The translations under genes were made by a program, and so were the position numbers. The notes under the pieces are model-generated. The model was not told where the DNA came from, did no database searches, and saw nothing but the letters and a program-made list of their open reading frames with translations. A stretch of 64,000 nt of DNA from NCBI GenBank assembly GCA_003952965.2, contig CM025856.1, positions 620,797-684,796 on the forward strand, read 5' to 3'. The stretch comes from Morella rubra (Eukaryota > Streptophyta > Magnoliopsida > Fagales > Myricaceae). This document shows positions 48,994 to 60,482 of the stretch, in pieces. The first letter of the stretch is position 1; every line of letters starts with the position of its first letter.

Positions 48994-50827
48994 ATGTTGC
49001 AAGATACGTGGAATGCTCCTCCAGGTTTCAGACCCACTAAGTCCGCTCCTTCCTCACCAGCAAAACCTCTTGGGGTATCAAGAACCCGATCCGAGTCCTT
49101 CCACGTGACCCACAAGGTTCCAGTTGGCGACAGTCCCTATGTCAGAGCCAAGAACGTTCAGGCAAGCTTCTGGGTTTCTCCAAATTTATTGAAATTCTTG
49201 CTTTTTGTCTTTAATCTGTGTTCTTATTGTCGGGTCTTTCTTTCCTTCCCTGTTTTTGTCTCTGATTTCTTTTCGAAGTAGCTGAATTAGTGTATTGTTG
49301 TTGCTTTCATTTGTTTTCTGATCGATTGGTCTTTCTCTTTGTGCTGTTTTTGTTTGATCAGTTGGTGGACAAGGATCCGGAGAAGGCAATTCCACTGTTT
49401 TGGGCAGCCATTAACTCTGGGGATAGAGTGGACAGTGCCCTGAAAGATATGGCTATTGTGATGAAACAGCAGAATCGGGCAGAAGAAGCAATTGAAGCCA
49501 TCAAGTCACTGCGACACCGGTGTTCAGATCAAGCCCAAGAGTCTCTTGACAATATTCTTTTGGATCTTTACAAGGCAATACACAGATTTCCCGTCGTACA
49601 TTGTTTCTGGTACCTTAGAATCTTGCTGATAAGTAAGCTTTAAGTAACTATTTTTTTGGCCTTTCTTTCTGCAGAGATGTGGAAGATTGGATGACCAAAT
49701 AGCACTCTTGAAGCACAAGTTGTACTTGATTCAACAAGGGCTAGCTTTCAATGGGAAGCGCACCAAGACGGCCAGATCTCAAGGAAAGAAATTTCAGGTC
49801 TCTGTTGAGCAAGAAGCAACTAGGCTACTGGTAAGAATGCACATCACCACTAGTTTAGTCCCCGAGCCTTTTCTTGGAAGACTCTCTGTACTGGGTACAA
49901 GAAACTAAGTTTAATGATCTGTTACAGGGGAACTTAGGATGGGCACTGATGCAGCAGAACAACTACATTGAAGCAGAAGATGCTTACCGGAGGGCGCTTT
50001 CGATTGCACCCGATAACAACAAGATGTGCAACCTTGGCATCTGCTTGATGAAGCAGGGGAGGATCGTTGAAGCCAAAGAAACGTTGCGACTTGTGAAACC
50101 GGCGGTGGCAGATGGCCCGAGAGGCATAGATTCTCATCTCAAAGCATATGAAAGGGCACAGCAGATGCTCAAGGACCTCGAATCTGAAATGATGAACAAG
50201 GGAGGGGACCGGGTGGAACAACGCAGGCTCTTTGACGCCTTTCTTGGGTCTTCATCCATTTGGCAGCCTCAGCCTTGCAAGGATCACGCTAGTTTGCCTA
50301 CATTAAATTCAACAAAACAGGATGATTTTGCTGATGAGAATATAAATTCGAACATAATACCAAAACAGGTGGTACAATCCCAGCAGAGAAGTATCGAACA
50401 AGTTGCTTCTAATGCAAACTTGCTAAATATTGCTGCACCACCATTCTTTTCAACCAAATTTATGAAGGAGGCGATTGTAAAAGATCCGGTGGAGAATCAA
50501 TTTCCTGAGAGCCTAAAGAGAACAAGATCTGGAAACGCTGCCAATTCAATCAGTGTAAACTATATTGGGGAGACAAAGAAGGGGCTAGTGGAATCAGGAA
50601 GGCCAGAAAATAAGGCGCGAAGGATGGCTCTTGCATCGGAAGAAACAGGGGACAAGTTCACAGGGTTGTTGCCTGACAACAAGGATTTCGAGGATGCTAT
50701 TATGGCCGCGGTTTTGGGCATAGATGAGGCGGGGAAGGCAGCTGATGCCAGTGTATTTCAGATGAAGATTGAGAAGAGGCTTAAGGTTTTTCAAGACATT
50801 ACACTGTCTTTGAGTCCGAGGGCCTGA
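48994..50827 (+). CDS. POLLENLESS 3-like TPR protein (MS5/TDM1 family)
   Basis: Exons 48994-49161, 49362-49574, 49675-49830 and 49928-50827 join into 478 residues without a break. The family core is present: SPYVRAKNVQLVDKDPEKAI, PLFWAAINSGDRVDSALKDM, then TPR-type helices (GNLGWALMQQNNYIEAEDAY, CNLGICLMKQGRIVEAK). A long disordered C-terminus ends with EDAIMAAVLGIDEAG and KVFQDITLSLSPRA. The family includes MS5/TDM1, needed for exit from meiosis, and vegetative paralogues; this one looks nearest to POLLENLESS3-LIKE 2 (At3g51280, from memory). Introns 1 and 2 begin with GC (CAG|GCAAGC at 49162, AAG|GCAATA at 49575) rather than GT; no GT nearby would keep the conserved sequence. Confidence 0.92.
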
Positions 50828-51380
50828 CTTTAAATTAGTCTTAATATTATTAACTAATTAAATTGCATAAGTTCCAATAGGTTTTAGGTGGGAGATGAAC
50901 TTGTTCTCCTTTCGTTTCTGATCCTGTAAAGGGCCACCCAGTATGGTACCAATTCTATCTGTAGTAGAAGCAGCATTATTAGTATTAGTAGTAGTATTAT
51001 GTTGGTCCCTTTCAGCAGAAAAGCTTATTCACTATTAATTCATGTATGCCTCCTCAAAAAGAGGTTTGACATAATAATAACCCATGTATCATTATGTTTC
51101 TCCGTCATGTGTAAGAATTGAGTTCAATTATTCTCCCCTGGTGATTTTACAGGTCTAATAAAATAAAAAATCTTTTCAGGGCCATTAAAAGCTACATAAT
51201 GTTTTTAAAGAATCGGAAACCCAGATAACTCTGTAAAGCCTAAGGCTTGTGAGATAGGACAGGAGCTGAGAAGTTTAGATTAGCAACATTTGTGAACAAG
51301 TCCAACCTAGATTCTATACAGCAGCAGACTTGTTACAATGCTGCTTCATTGATTTTGTCCGATTCTACCCAAAGTCTTCT
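50828..51380. other. Convergent 3' intergenic region
   Basis: The POLLENLESS3-like (+) and ascorbate peroxidase (-) genes end tail to tail 553 bp apart. The region holds 3' UTRs and a short ATT/AGT triplet-rich stretch near 50965-51000. No gene seen. Confidence 0.7.
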
Positions 51381-54300
51381 TCACTTCTTTCTGTGGATTT
51401 CGTAGAAATAACTAAAGATAACCACAGCCACAGCAAAGGCAGCTCCCACGGCACCTTGTGCCAATATGGTGCCGCTGTTTGCAGCTCCCTTCAGAACTGA
51501 GGAAGGTGGAGTGAAGCCTAGCTCTGAAAGTTTCTTATGTGATGCAGCGTAATCTGTGAAGAAAGTATCCTCATCCTGCCATATAATGGGAAAAAAAAAA
51601 AAATAATCATGCTTATCAACGGGTGAAGTCATGATTTAGTCACTTAATTTCTTCCAGAGAAAAGCTTCTAAAAAACTTAGAAAATTAGTCCCAGCAGTAT
51701 ACCAATGTGTCTCATACCATAATAACACGTCAATGCGAAAATGCCTATCATTTTATAAACAATGAAAAAGAGGATGAATTCTCTAAAAAAGGACCTTTCC
51801 CCCAGGTCATTCTGTTAATGGCCAGATGACTATTGGCAAAAACCAATCCTCTCAGACTCAGCTCCACTCTTCAGTCTTTTGAGTAAAGGATGCAAAAGTC
51901 AAGTTAAAACTATTCATGGATCGGTCATGTGATAACTACTATGGCATATAGATGAAGAGTTATCTAAATCCCATACTGTTTTTTTCATGAATAAACATAA
52001 GCCATACTACCTTTGCATATTGCCCAACGTAGTGGCTGAACACAGGATCTTCAACTAATGCCTTGTCCGTGGGTAGTTTCAATAATTCCTCTGAATCCCC
52101 TTTTAGGAGCTCCCTGATCCATCAGTCGTGACATATATGTAAAATATGCAATATCAACATGTCAAACAGAAGCTGACTACAGTTAAAGGTGATTAAATTT
52201 CTAATCTAGCAATAAAAAACTCTTCATTGATTTCTTACACGAAGTATGAATTATCAAACTTCAAAGGATCATGTGTCCAGGGTAGACTGTTGAATCCTGA
52301 TCTCTCCTTATGTGCCTTTCCCTAAAGAACCAAAATGAAGAATATATTACATATGGTTTAAACTACAGTGAAGAACCTTTTCCTTATAGTTGAGTCCTTG
52401 AAGAAAGCTACCAATGTGTGGCCTCCAGACAATGCCACAATGTCCTTGTCAGATAGACCCATACGATAAAAGACATCCCTTAAATGCTTTGCACCTACAA
52501 CAAAATTGGAATAAGAAGACAATCTATTGATGTTCAACATTCTATATGTTCTGTGTTCATAAGATAGCATGTTCTGTCGCACTCAAATAGACTTTCTTTC
52601 AACTAATCGACAACATGTACACACTGAGGCTCAGAAAAATAAAATCTTCAAGAATAGCCACAAAAGGAACTCATTTCCTGTGGTATCAAATATTAGGCAA
52701 CTGACAAACATATTAGCAAATGGAACATAACAAAAATATGCATGAGTGGAAAGTATGACCAGATTGTTTTGAGCTACTAAGAAAACTTGGTAACACACAA
52801 TATTTATGACTTAACAAATGTGAATTTGAATCTTATTTGAAAGCATTACCATGACAAATTGTTTTGATGTACACTTTCATGTTCATTTAACAATTCCTCA
52901 AATATAAATCATATGCATCATTCATCGACATCAAACAACAAGAGACTCAGGCAACTAAATTTCATAGAAAAGCCCTCCAAAATGTGGAGCAAGTCAGTCA
53001 ACGATTACCTTGTTTGGCATCTGGAAGGCGCCCTTCTTCAGGAGATTTCATTACGTCCTGCTTGAGATCAAGAAAGTCAGAAAAGAGACTCGTGTTTAGA
53101 TGTTAAAGAACTTTGTCCGTGAATATACCTTTCTGCCTGGAGAAAAGTCTATAGAGGGGCCTCCAGTGATTTCCACCGCAACAATGCCAGCAAGCTAAAA
53201 ACAAAATTGAACATGCATTAATATGTAACTTGGACTGTAAAAGTCTCCTATCTGATTCGCACGCTACTAGCTTATTTAATATCACAGAAGTTAATGATCC
53301 CAACTTGCTTTAAAAACTAGACAATATTGTTCTTGTAAAATTTGAGTCTTAGCGTCGGGTCCCCGATCATGAGATGAAAAGGAGCAGGGGAGAAGGCATT
53401 AAGGAGCGGACAAATGTATCCAAACACTCATTCAAATATAAAAATATCAAATATCTGGTGTTTTTACTGTTTGTCCATTACATCGAGGATCCAATCCGCA
53501 AGGACTGCAACATCTTCGATTACTATGACCCCGATATCCTCCATTAAAATTGATACATGAGAATAAGCAGCATGCTTCCTCCAACAAATATCCGCACTAA
53601 ACGAATTATTTTTTTGGAGCCGAATGTTTTCTCTCATTATCCGTTATATAACTAAACAACTTTTCTGAAAACAGAGGTATGCTTCCTGAAACAAAATAAT
53701 CACCTGGTATAGGTCAGCGTACGTAATTTTTGGATGTTTAGCCTTCACTTCTTCTTATATCAAAACAAATCCAGGAAAAGTTAGAAGAAAATCAACGCTC
53801 GAAACCAGGATCATTGATTGACAAAATGGAAACGAAAGAGCTTATATATCATATTCAAACTTAACCAGGTCTGTTCCTAAACAGAGTTACAGTAGGCTAA
53901 CATTAGTGCAGGTAGACATCGCGTGGATTCAAAATTAGGCGTCAATAATCGCTGCTAGACTGTAGTTACATTAAGAAGCAAAAGCTCACCACAAAATTTA
54001 ACTGCGATTTCCAAACCGGAATTTGCACTATGCTTCAGCTCCTCTTCGTTCCTGATTGAGCCGTTAGGACCTCCTGTCTTCGTTTTGGCATCGTAAGTTC
54101 CTGCATCATGCCACCTGTCAAAAGTAATGTTGCCAAAATTATTTCGATGTTGAGAGGTTTCTTATTAAAACGATTAAGCTCAATTATAAGCCTTTAACAG
54201 CACACTCCATCATTAGACAGAATGACAGATCTTTTCCGGCCATGGAAGTATGTAGAATGGGATTAACGTATCGGTAAGCTATAGCTGTTTGATCGATCAT

Positions 54301-54577
54301 CCAATGTGAGAAGCGAACAGAGAAGAAAAAGTACTAGTGTCCAAGATTATGACCAGAAGGATCAGATTCAAAACACTCGTCTCCAATAATCTGATCTAGT
54401 TTCCTCTAGAACCAAACAGAGAATAAGTTGTTAAAACAGAGAAGAGAGGGAGAGAGCGTTTTACGCTAAACGGAGCATGATAGGAGCGCAGTTTCTGCTG
54501 TAGATGAGAGCGCGAAGGTCTCGACGAGTCTTTTCGATCTCCTTGAGGTACTCTGCGTCTACCACTGGTGCCGCCAT
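51381..54577 (-). CDS. APX3: L-ascorbate peroxidase, peroxisomal membrane type (APX3/APX5-like)
   Basis: Heme peroxidase that reduces hydrogen peroxide with ascorbate. Nine minus-strand exons: 54465-54577, 53990-54114, 53704-53753, 53129-53194, 53009-53057, 52412-52494, 52239-52321, 52011-52113 and 51381-51575, giving 288 residues and no break. Distal active site [13 protein letters not shown], proximal heme-ligand site [18 protein letters not shown], and FDNSYFVELLKG are present. The C-terminus has a membrane segment ([17 protein letters not shown]) and a basic tail HRKK, as in peroxisomal/glyoxysomal tail-anchored forms. After GHKERSGF the sequence reads NSLPWT where most family members have EGPWT or DGPWT, one residue longer. 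The gene symbol reflects type only; APX3 and APX5 are not separable here. Confidence 0.95.
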
Positions 54578-56021
54578 GAGAACGCGCGAGCTTTGTTTCA
54601 CAGGTATTGCTGCTAAACTTCTCGGCCAAGAAAAAGGAAGAAGAAGAAGAATCACAAACACAACCGTAGGACGTTTTTCTTCGCCATGTATAAAGAATTT
54701 GTGTAGGGAATGATCGAAGGGATTGCTTTTGCCTGACAAGAAGGAAAAGGATTTGTATTTTTGCCGTAGAGCGAGGGAACGTAGCAGGCGCTAAAACGGT
54801 TTAACGAACCGGCTCGTCATCCCCGTCCCGGAGGAAAGCAAAGCTTTGTTTTGGGCTCATTTCATTAACACTGGGCTAGTGGGCCACCAAACCTCCGATC
54901 AACGAGAACATTAGGCATTTCCTTCGTTTTACGAGGCCCTGATGCGTGGTCCAAATGAAAAAAAATAGAGAAAATGAGCCCTCAGCCAAGGCCCAAGAGG
55001 AATGCTGGATGAAAGCCCAGATATAAAGCCCATAATTACAGAATTTAATTACAGCCTTTCTAGAGTAGCTTTCGTTCCTTTGGACTATTGAAAAATCCAA
55101 GACCAAAAACAAAGAGAAACGGACAACATTTATTTGTCCTCTGATGCAGTGCACATGAAAAATCTTACCCTCGACTAGCTTAAGATCCTATTCAAAAAAA
55201 AATACTAGCTCCTGCTTCCAACCGTTCAATTGCCTTCAAAAATTAATTTCATGTTACATAATAAATAGAATTAAAATTCTATTTAATTTGTTGCAAAATT
55301 TATATTATTGGATAATCAGTATGCATAGTATTAAATATAATAAAATCTTTATATATTTAAAAATGAATTATTTGATTCAATCAATAAATTAGAAAGAATG
55401 GTAGTTTGCTTAGAATTAGCAACAACACTATTTTAGTTGGCACTTGCTAATTCATTTTGAACCGAACCGTTTCACAATAAATATGAGTTCTGACCACCAG
55501 TTATTCCAGTCTGGACAAAATAACTTCTTTGCTTTTTTTTTTTTTCTTGCTAAAATAAATTTCTGTGGTTATTACTAGTCGGTGATCCAAGTTCCGAATA
55601 TTTCCATATTAAGGTTCGAGATGGCCGTTGGAGCTTTCTGGGTTTACGAAAAAGCCCCTATTATTTACATTCTCCAAACAGGATATGTGGCGTCCGTACT
55701 ATCTTACCTGGCAGTGCAGAACGACATTTGGGATGTTTGTGTCCTGCATGTTACTCCCACGAATCTACATACACATTTTAGTTTAAGGGGCATATGAGGG
55801 TAAGGGGCTTTTGGTTAAACATACTTCGAATGTATATAAAAACTACAGGCCCTCTGCCCGAGGCTCCTCGCTCTCTGCCACTTCTCAAAGCTCTTGCTCC
55901 TCTCTCACAGTTCCTACACCGCCACCACCGCAGCTCAAGACTCAAGTATATCCCAAAGCAAAACTAGCATACCTTTACTCTTTCGAGACAGGGAAAGAGA
56001 GGGTTTCATAGATTTAAACTC

Positions 56022-56052
<31 letters not shown>

Positions 56053-56322
56053 GTTGTCTGTCAGTGTGTGTTTCGAAGAAGCCAGAAAGGGTAAAGGTCT
56101 GGTAGTGCGATATTGGGAGCTAAAAAATAGAGAGCTTTAGCGAGCAAGTAGAAAGAGGGTGACTCGGGGCCAAGTTGTTCGACAAAACCAAATGATATCA
56201 ACAACATGATAGAAGACCCAGCGTTAGAGGAACTGCATTTAGCTTTTGGTTCCGAGTAGCTTTCACGGAGCTCAAGAGCGACGTCGATCTGTTTACTACC
56301 AGAGATCAGAGCAAGAAGTACC
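54578..56322. other. Intergenic region between divergent APX and DUF632 genes
   Basis: Both genes take their promoters from these 1.75 kb. The middle (55200-55420) is AT-rich without a clear element. The right end carries GC-richer leader sequence of the DUF632 gene, including a GA microsatellite. No separate gene seen. Confidence 0.6.
56022..56048. repeat. (GA)n microsatellite upstream of the DUF630/DUF632 gene
   Basis: About 13 GA units lie 275 bp before the start codon, probably in the transcribed leader or core promoter. It mirrors the CT tract before the POLLENLESS3-like gene. Confidence 0.9.
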
Positions 56323-59300
56323 ATGGGTTGCTGTTATTCAAGAGTAGAGAGGGAGGAGATCGTGTCAAGGTGCAAAGCTAGAAAGAAGTACATGAAGCAA
56401 CTAGTAAAGGCAAGGCACTCGTTCTCTGCCGCTCACAGCATGTACCTTCGGTCCCTTCGCAGTACCGGGTCCGCTCTGCTCCAGTTCGCCAACGCCGAAA
56501 CCAACCTCTCCACCACCACCACCACCACCATGCTCCAACACCACTCCTGCCCTCTCCGACGCCACCGCGGCCGCCTCCACCGCCAATGAGTCCGAGCTCC
56601 GACACATGGACGTCTATAACTGCCTCCCCGGCTCTTCCACCGCCTCCACCTCCTCCTCCAGCGTCGTCCACCTGGGATTTCTGGGACCCATTTGTGCAAC
56701 CGTCGTTGTCGCGGTCCGTGACGGAGGAGGAGTGGGAGGAGGCCACCACGACGGCTTCTGAGATGGCCGCGGCCGTGGCCACAACCGCCGCGAGTACCAT
56801 GCCTCCACCTTCGGCGGTCAGTGGATTCTCTAAGGAAACCACTAACACGAGTGAGCTCGTTATGGTGGTCTCAAGGAATAGTAAAGATCTCGTTGAGATT
56901 GTGAAGGAGCTTGACGAGTACTTCCTCAAGGCTGCTGACGCTGGTGGCGAGGTCTCATCGCTCTTGGAAGTTTCAAGCTCCAGCTTTTCTAGTCGCAGTA
57001 GTAAAGAAGGTAACGGCTTCTTTCTCTTTCTTCTGGTGATTTGTAAACTGGATATGTGATTATCTCGTTTTTATCACCATAAGTTTGGTTACCAAAATGA
57101 AATTACAAGATCATAGACTTCTTTGTTTTCTCTAGTTTGCTACATAAGAGAAATTTGTTATTAATTATTGTGTTTCGCGTGCTGGGCAGGAAAAGTTTAT
57201 ACCCATGGGTGTAATTTGAGTCCTGCTTTGTGGACGTGGGGTTTGAGTCCAAAATCAACCAGTTTTAGCAACTTTTGTGGGGAAATGCAAGGAAGCGGTA
57301 TGGCGGGTGGGGTTGTTATCAGTGACAGCCACTGTTCGACTGTGGAGAGGCTTTACGCTTGGGAGGAGAAATTGTACCTGGAGGTCAAGGTAAATATCAT
57401 TTCCACAGTTTCTTGGATATGTTCTCTTCTTCGCACCGCACTTTTCTCCCCTTGTATATAAAGTTGCAAGCACAAAAACAAAAGTTTTGTTCTGTTCTGA
57501 CCATGGGCTTTTGGCTTATCCTAAACCTTGATAACCTAACTTTTTCTCCATTTCTTTGTGCTTTCGGAGCTCAAGAATGGAATATTTAAGCATGGGAATT
57601 CTAGCTAACACTTGATTAGTCAAAAAGTGGCCCCTGGCCCCGAGTGTCAGTTGGTCTTATTCGTTCTCATTTTGTGGTCGTCCCGGTAATTTCTTGTGTG
57701 ATGGTGTTAGACTGCTGAGGCGATAAAGATAGAGCATGAGAAGAGGGTGGCGCAGTTGAGGAAACTTGAGATGAAGAGGGCTGACTATGTGAAGACGGAG
57801 AAGACAAAGAAAGAGGTTGAAAAGTTGGAATCGCAAATGATGGTTGCTTCCCAGGCCATAGAGACCACCTCAACTGAGATCATCAAATTAAGGGAAACCG
57901 AACTCTACCCGCAACTTATTGTGCTCGTCAAAGGGTTAGTATTTTTCTGCCACGCCTGCAATGTCTCTTTCGTTACAGGACAAGAGCCCTTGACTTCTCA
58001 GGGCCCTATATCTCCCCTCACGTGAACTTTTGACTGCTTTTGAAGGCTCTGTTTTATGCTCTTTGTTTGCTTTTGTTGCCAAAATATATAGCCTCGAGCT
58101 GTGCTGTGTACAATCGGTTAAGGGTTATGTCCAATGCCATCTTTGAAACCCCTGATCCTTCACCGGACTATTCGAACATCTATGCTACTTGTGTTATTTA
58201 TTCTTAATTCCTTGTTAATGCCACTGCTACACAAAATGAAGAACTTGTCTAGTGGGCCTCATTTTAGAATTAGGCGTTATCTTTTGCTAACCCCTTTTCT
58301 TTTGCATGTCTTCCAAAGGGAGACATTCTAGTGGGCTGTACTGTATGATAGGTGACCATAGCTATAACAGTGTGTCATATAATACAAGGCAGCCTCGGAT
58401 CCTTGTAATCCTCAAATATTGATGCATCTTTTTCTGTTTTAATTAAGTTGATAAAGTTAGGTTTTGGAGATAAAGTTGTCTTAGATTCAAGACATGAAAA
58501 TATTGATTCAATTCCTGTGCTTTTAAGAGAAGCTTTGAAAACTGTGAATAATCATGTAGTGTAGCATTGGGACACAGATTCTTGTGCGCATATTTTGTGT
58601 GATTGGCAAGCATATCTATCACTTTCTCATTTCATTGGTTTGCTCTAAAGTGTTAGCTTGTGACTTGCTTGAAAGGTTAAAGTTAACAAACTGGGGGCGT
58701 CATTTTGTTTGAGGTTGCAGTTATTTTTTGGGTCCTACACTTGAAATGACTACAAAGATGATAAGCAGAAACGGAGCTAGGGGGGGCCATGACCCCCCCA
58801 GCCGCCGCAAATCCAGTAAAAAATATTTCTCTTAAGCTAAAAGCCTGAGTTTTTTTTTTACTTTTTCTAGTTTGGCCCCACCATATCCCTAATCCTAGCT
58901 TTGTTCCTTATTAAGAAGCTGTGTTGAAATCTATTATGACCAGTTATCTCCAATTACCCGAGTCTGGACTTCTTTAACTTATCATACGGCTTTGCAGGTT
59001 GATGTGCATGTGGAGAAGCATGTATGAGTGCCACCAAGTCCAAACCCACATAGTCCAGCAGCTGAAATACCTGAATACCATCCCATCAAATGAACCCACA
59101 TCCGAGATTCACAGGCAAGCAACTCTCCAGCTCGAGCTTGAGGTCCAGCAATGGCATCAGTCCTTTTGCTTCCTTGTCAAGGCCCAAAGAGATTACATCC
59201 AGTCTCTTGCAGGCTGGCTCCGGCTTAGCCTCTTCCAGATGAACAAAAATCCACTATCCAGAACTCCTCAGGAATCCCGAATTTACTCACTTTGTGAAGA

Positions 59301-59777
59301 ATGGCATATTGCAGTCGAACATACTCCTGACAGGGTGGCATCTGAAGGAATTAAGAGCTTCTTAACCGTAATCCATGCCATTGTAGTTCAACAAGCAGAG
59401 GAGCACAAGCAAAAGAAGAAGTCAGAATCTGCATTTAAAGAGTTCGAGAAGAAAGTGACTGAGCTTAGATCACTGGAGTCCAAGTATGGTCCATATTCCA
59501 TGCTAGACCCTGGCACTGCAACTGGCAAGAATCCAGTTACAGAGAAGCGAGCCAAGGTAGAGATCTTGAGAGCAAAAGCGGAGGAGGAAAAAACTAAGTA
59601 CGAAAAATCAGTGAGTGTAACAAGGGCAATGACACTGAATAATCTTCAGATGGGCTTTCCTCATGTGTTCAGGCAGTAGTGGGATTTTCTAGTGTCTGTA
59701 CACAAGCTTTTGAATCAGTATACAACAAAGCGAAAAGTGCTGATGAGGAGCTTGATGTGAAGAGGATACTAGCTTGA
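56323..59777 (+). CDS. DUF630/DUF632 protein (APSR1 / NRG2-like), frame disrupted twice
   Basis: Plant-specific protein family with roles reported in phosphate response (APSR1) and nitrate regulation (NRG2). Exons: 56323-57009, 57190-57389, 57711-57934, 58998-59777. The start MGCCYSRVERE is a myristoylation and palmitoylation-type N-terminus, with DUF630 over residues 1-60. A His/Pro-rich linker and SSTWDFWDPF follow, then DUF632 with WTWG, HCSTVERLYAWEEKLY, EKLESQMMVASQAIETTS, LYPQLIVLVKGLMCMWRSM and a C-terminal coiled region. Two small indels disturb the frame: CTCTCCACC near 56508, where the family needs the His-run frame (net 2 nt extra), and TTCAGG for TTCCAGG near 59670, which makes a stop at 59677 instead of 59775. 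All four splice pairs are good. Either recent decay or sequence error. Confidence 0.88.
58768..58905. mobile_element. Small MITE-like insertion in a DUF632 intron
   Basis: The block begins AAACGGAGCTAGGGGGGGCC and ends CCCTAATCCTAGCTTTGTTC, ends that are imperfect inverted copies, with a T-run inside. Short elements with GGAGC(C/T)AGG ends are common in plant introns. Edges and family are approximate; it lies in the intron between 57934 and 58998. Confidence 0.45.
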
Positions 59778-60482
59778 GAAGAAGGCCTAGATTAGGAAAA
59801 AAACGATAGTGAGGGTGTTTGTGTATAGAAGATGTGCATCCTTCTGGTAGGAAAGTGTGGACCAATAGAATTGCTTGCCCACAGTACTGGATTCTTCCCC
59901 TCTGCAAATCCTTTTGGCGGCGAAAGTTGTTTCAAAGTACAGTAACGAGCTTGAAGCCTCTGGTCACTGAGGAGAGGGCAGCAACTGGTACTGCTAGGCT
60001 GGTGGTTCAGTTTTTTTTTTTCTTTCTTTCTTTCTTTTTCTTGGCGGCTGATGGTTCAGTAGTTAGTTTAATACAATAGAGGTTGCAAATGTGGAATGCA
60101 ACGTAGCTACCTTTTATACCTTTTTTGTTTGACCTAGGAAAGCGTTTGGATACTTCAGTTTGGCCTTGTGTTTTGGTTTTCTATCTCTGATGAAGGGTTG
60201 AGCTTAATGTTGTTCTTTATAGCTTAGAGCCACTATTTCCCCTGCCACGTCTTAATCTGGACAATGGGAGTTTGCTCCATTGCTCGCTCAAGGCATATGC
60301 ATGGTCTGGTGGCCAAAATGGCACAATTTTTTTTTTTTTTTTCAAAACATGAAGAAATCTTACACAAGCAGCATAGCTGAACTACACATCATACAAGTCT
60401 GGTCGCTTGCTGTTTCAAAATGGGGGAGACACTAGATATATAGCAGATGACTGACTAAATACAAAGAGTTTCCTCTATCAAC
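59778..60482. other. Convergent 3' intergenic region
   Basis: The 3' UTR of the DUF632 gene and that of the minus-strand Myb/SANT-like gene meet here. It includes T-rich low-complexity runs (about 60010-60043 and 60328-60343). No gene seen. Confidence 0.65.

Noticed and set aside
48834-49115. Minus-strand frame rich in Arg-Glu
   Set aside because: It is the translated CT microsatellite and the antisense of the POLLENLESS3-like first exon.
56378-56929. 183-codon open frame antisense to the DUF630/DUF632 first exon
   Set aside because: It is a Gly/Trp/Arg-rich shadow of the Pro-rich coding linker; no conserved motif, and the plus strand is clearly coding.
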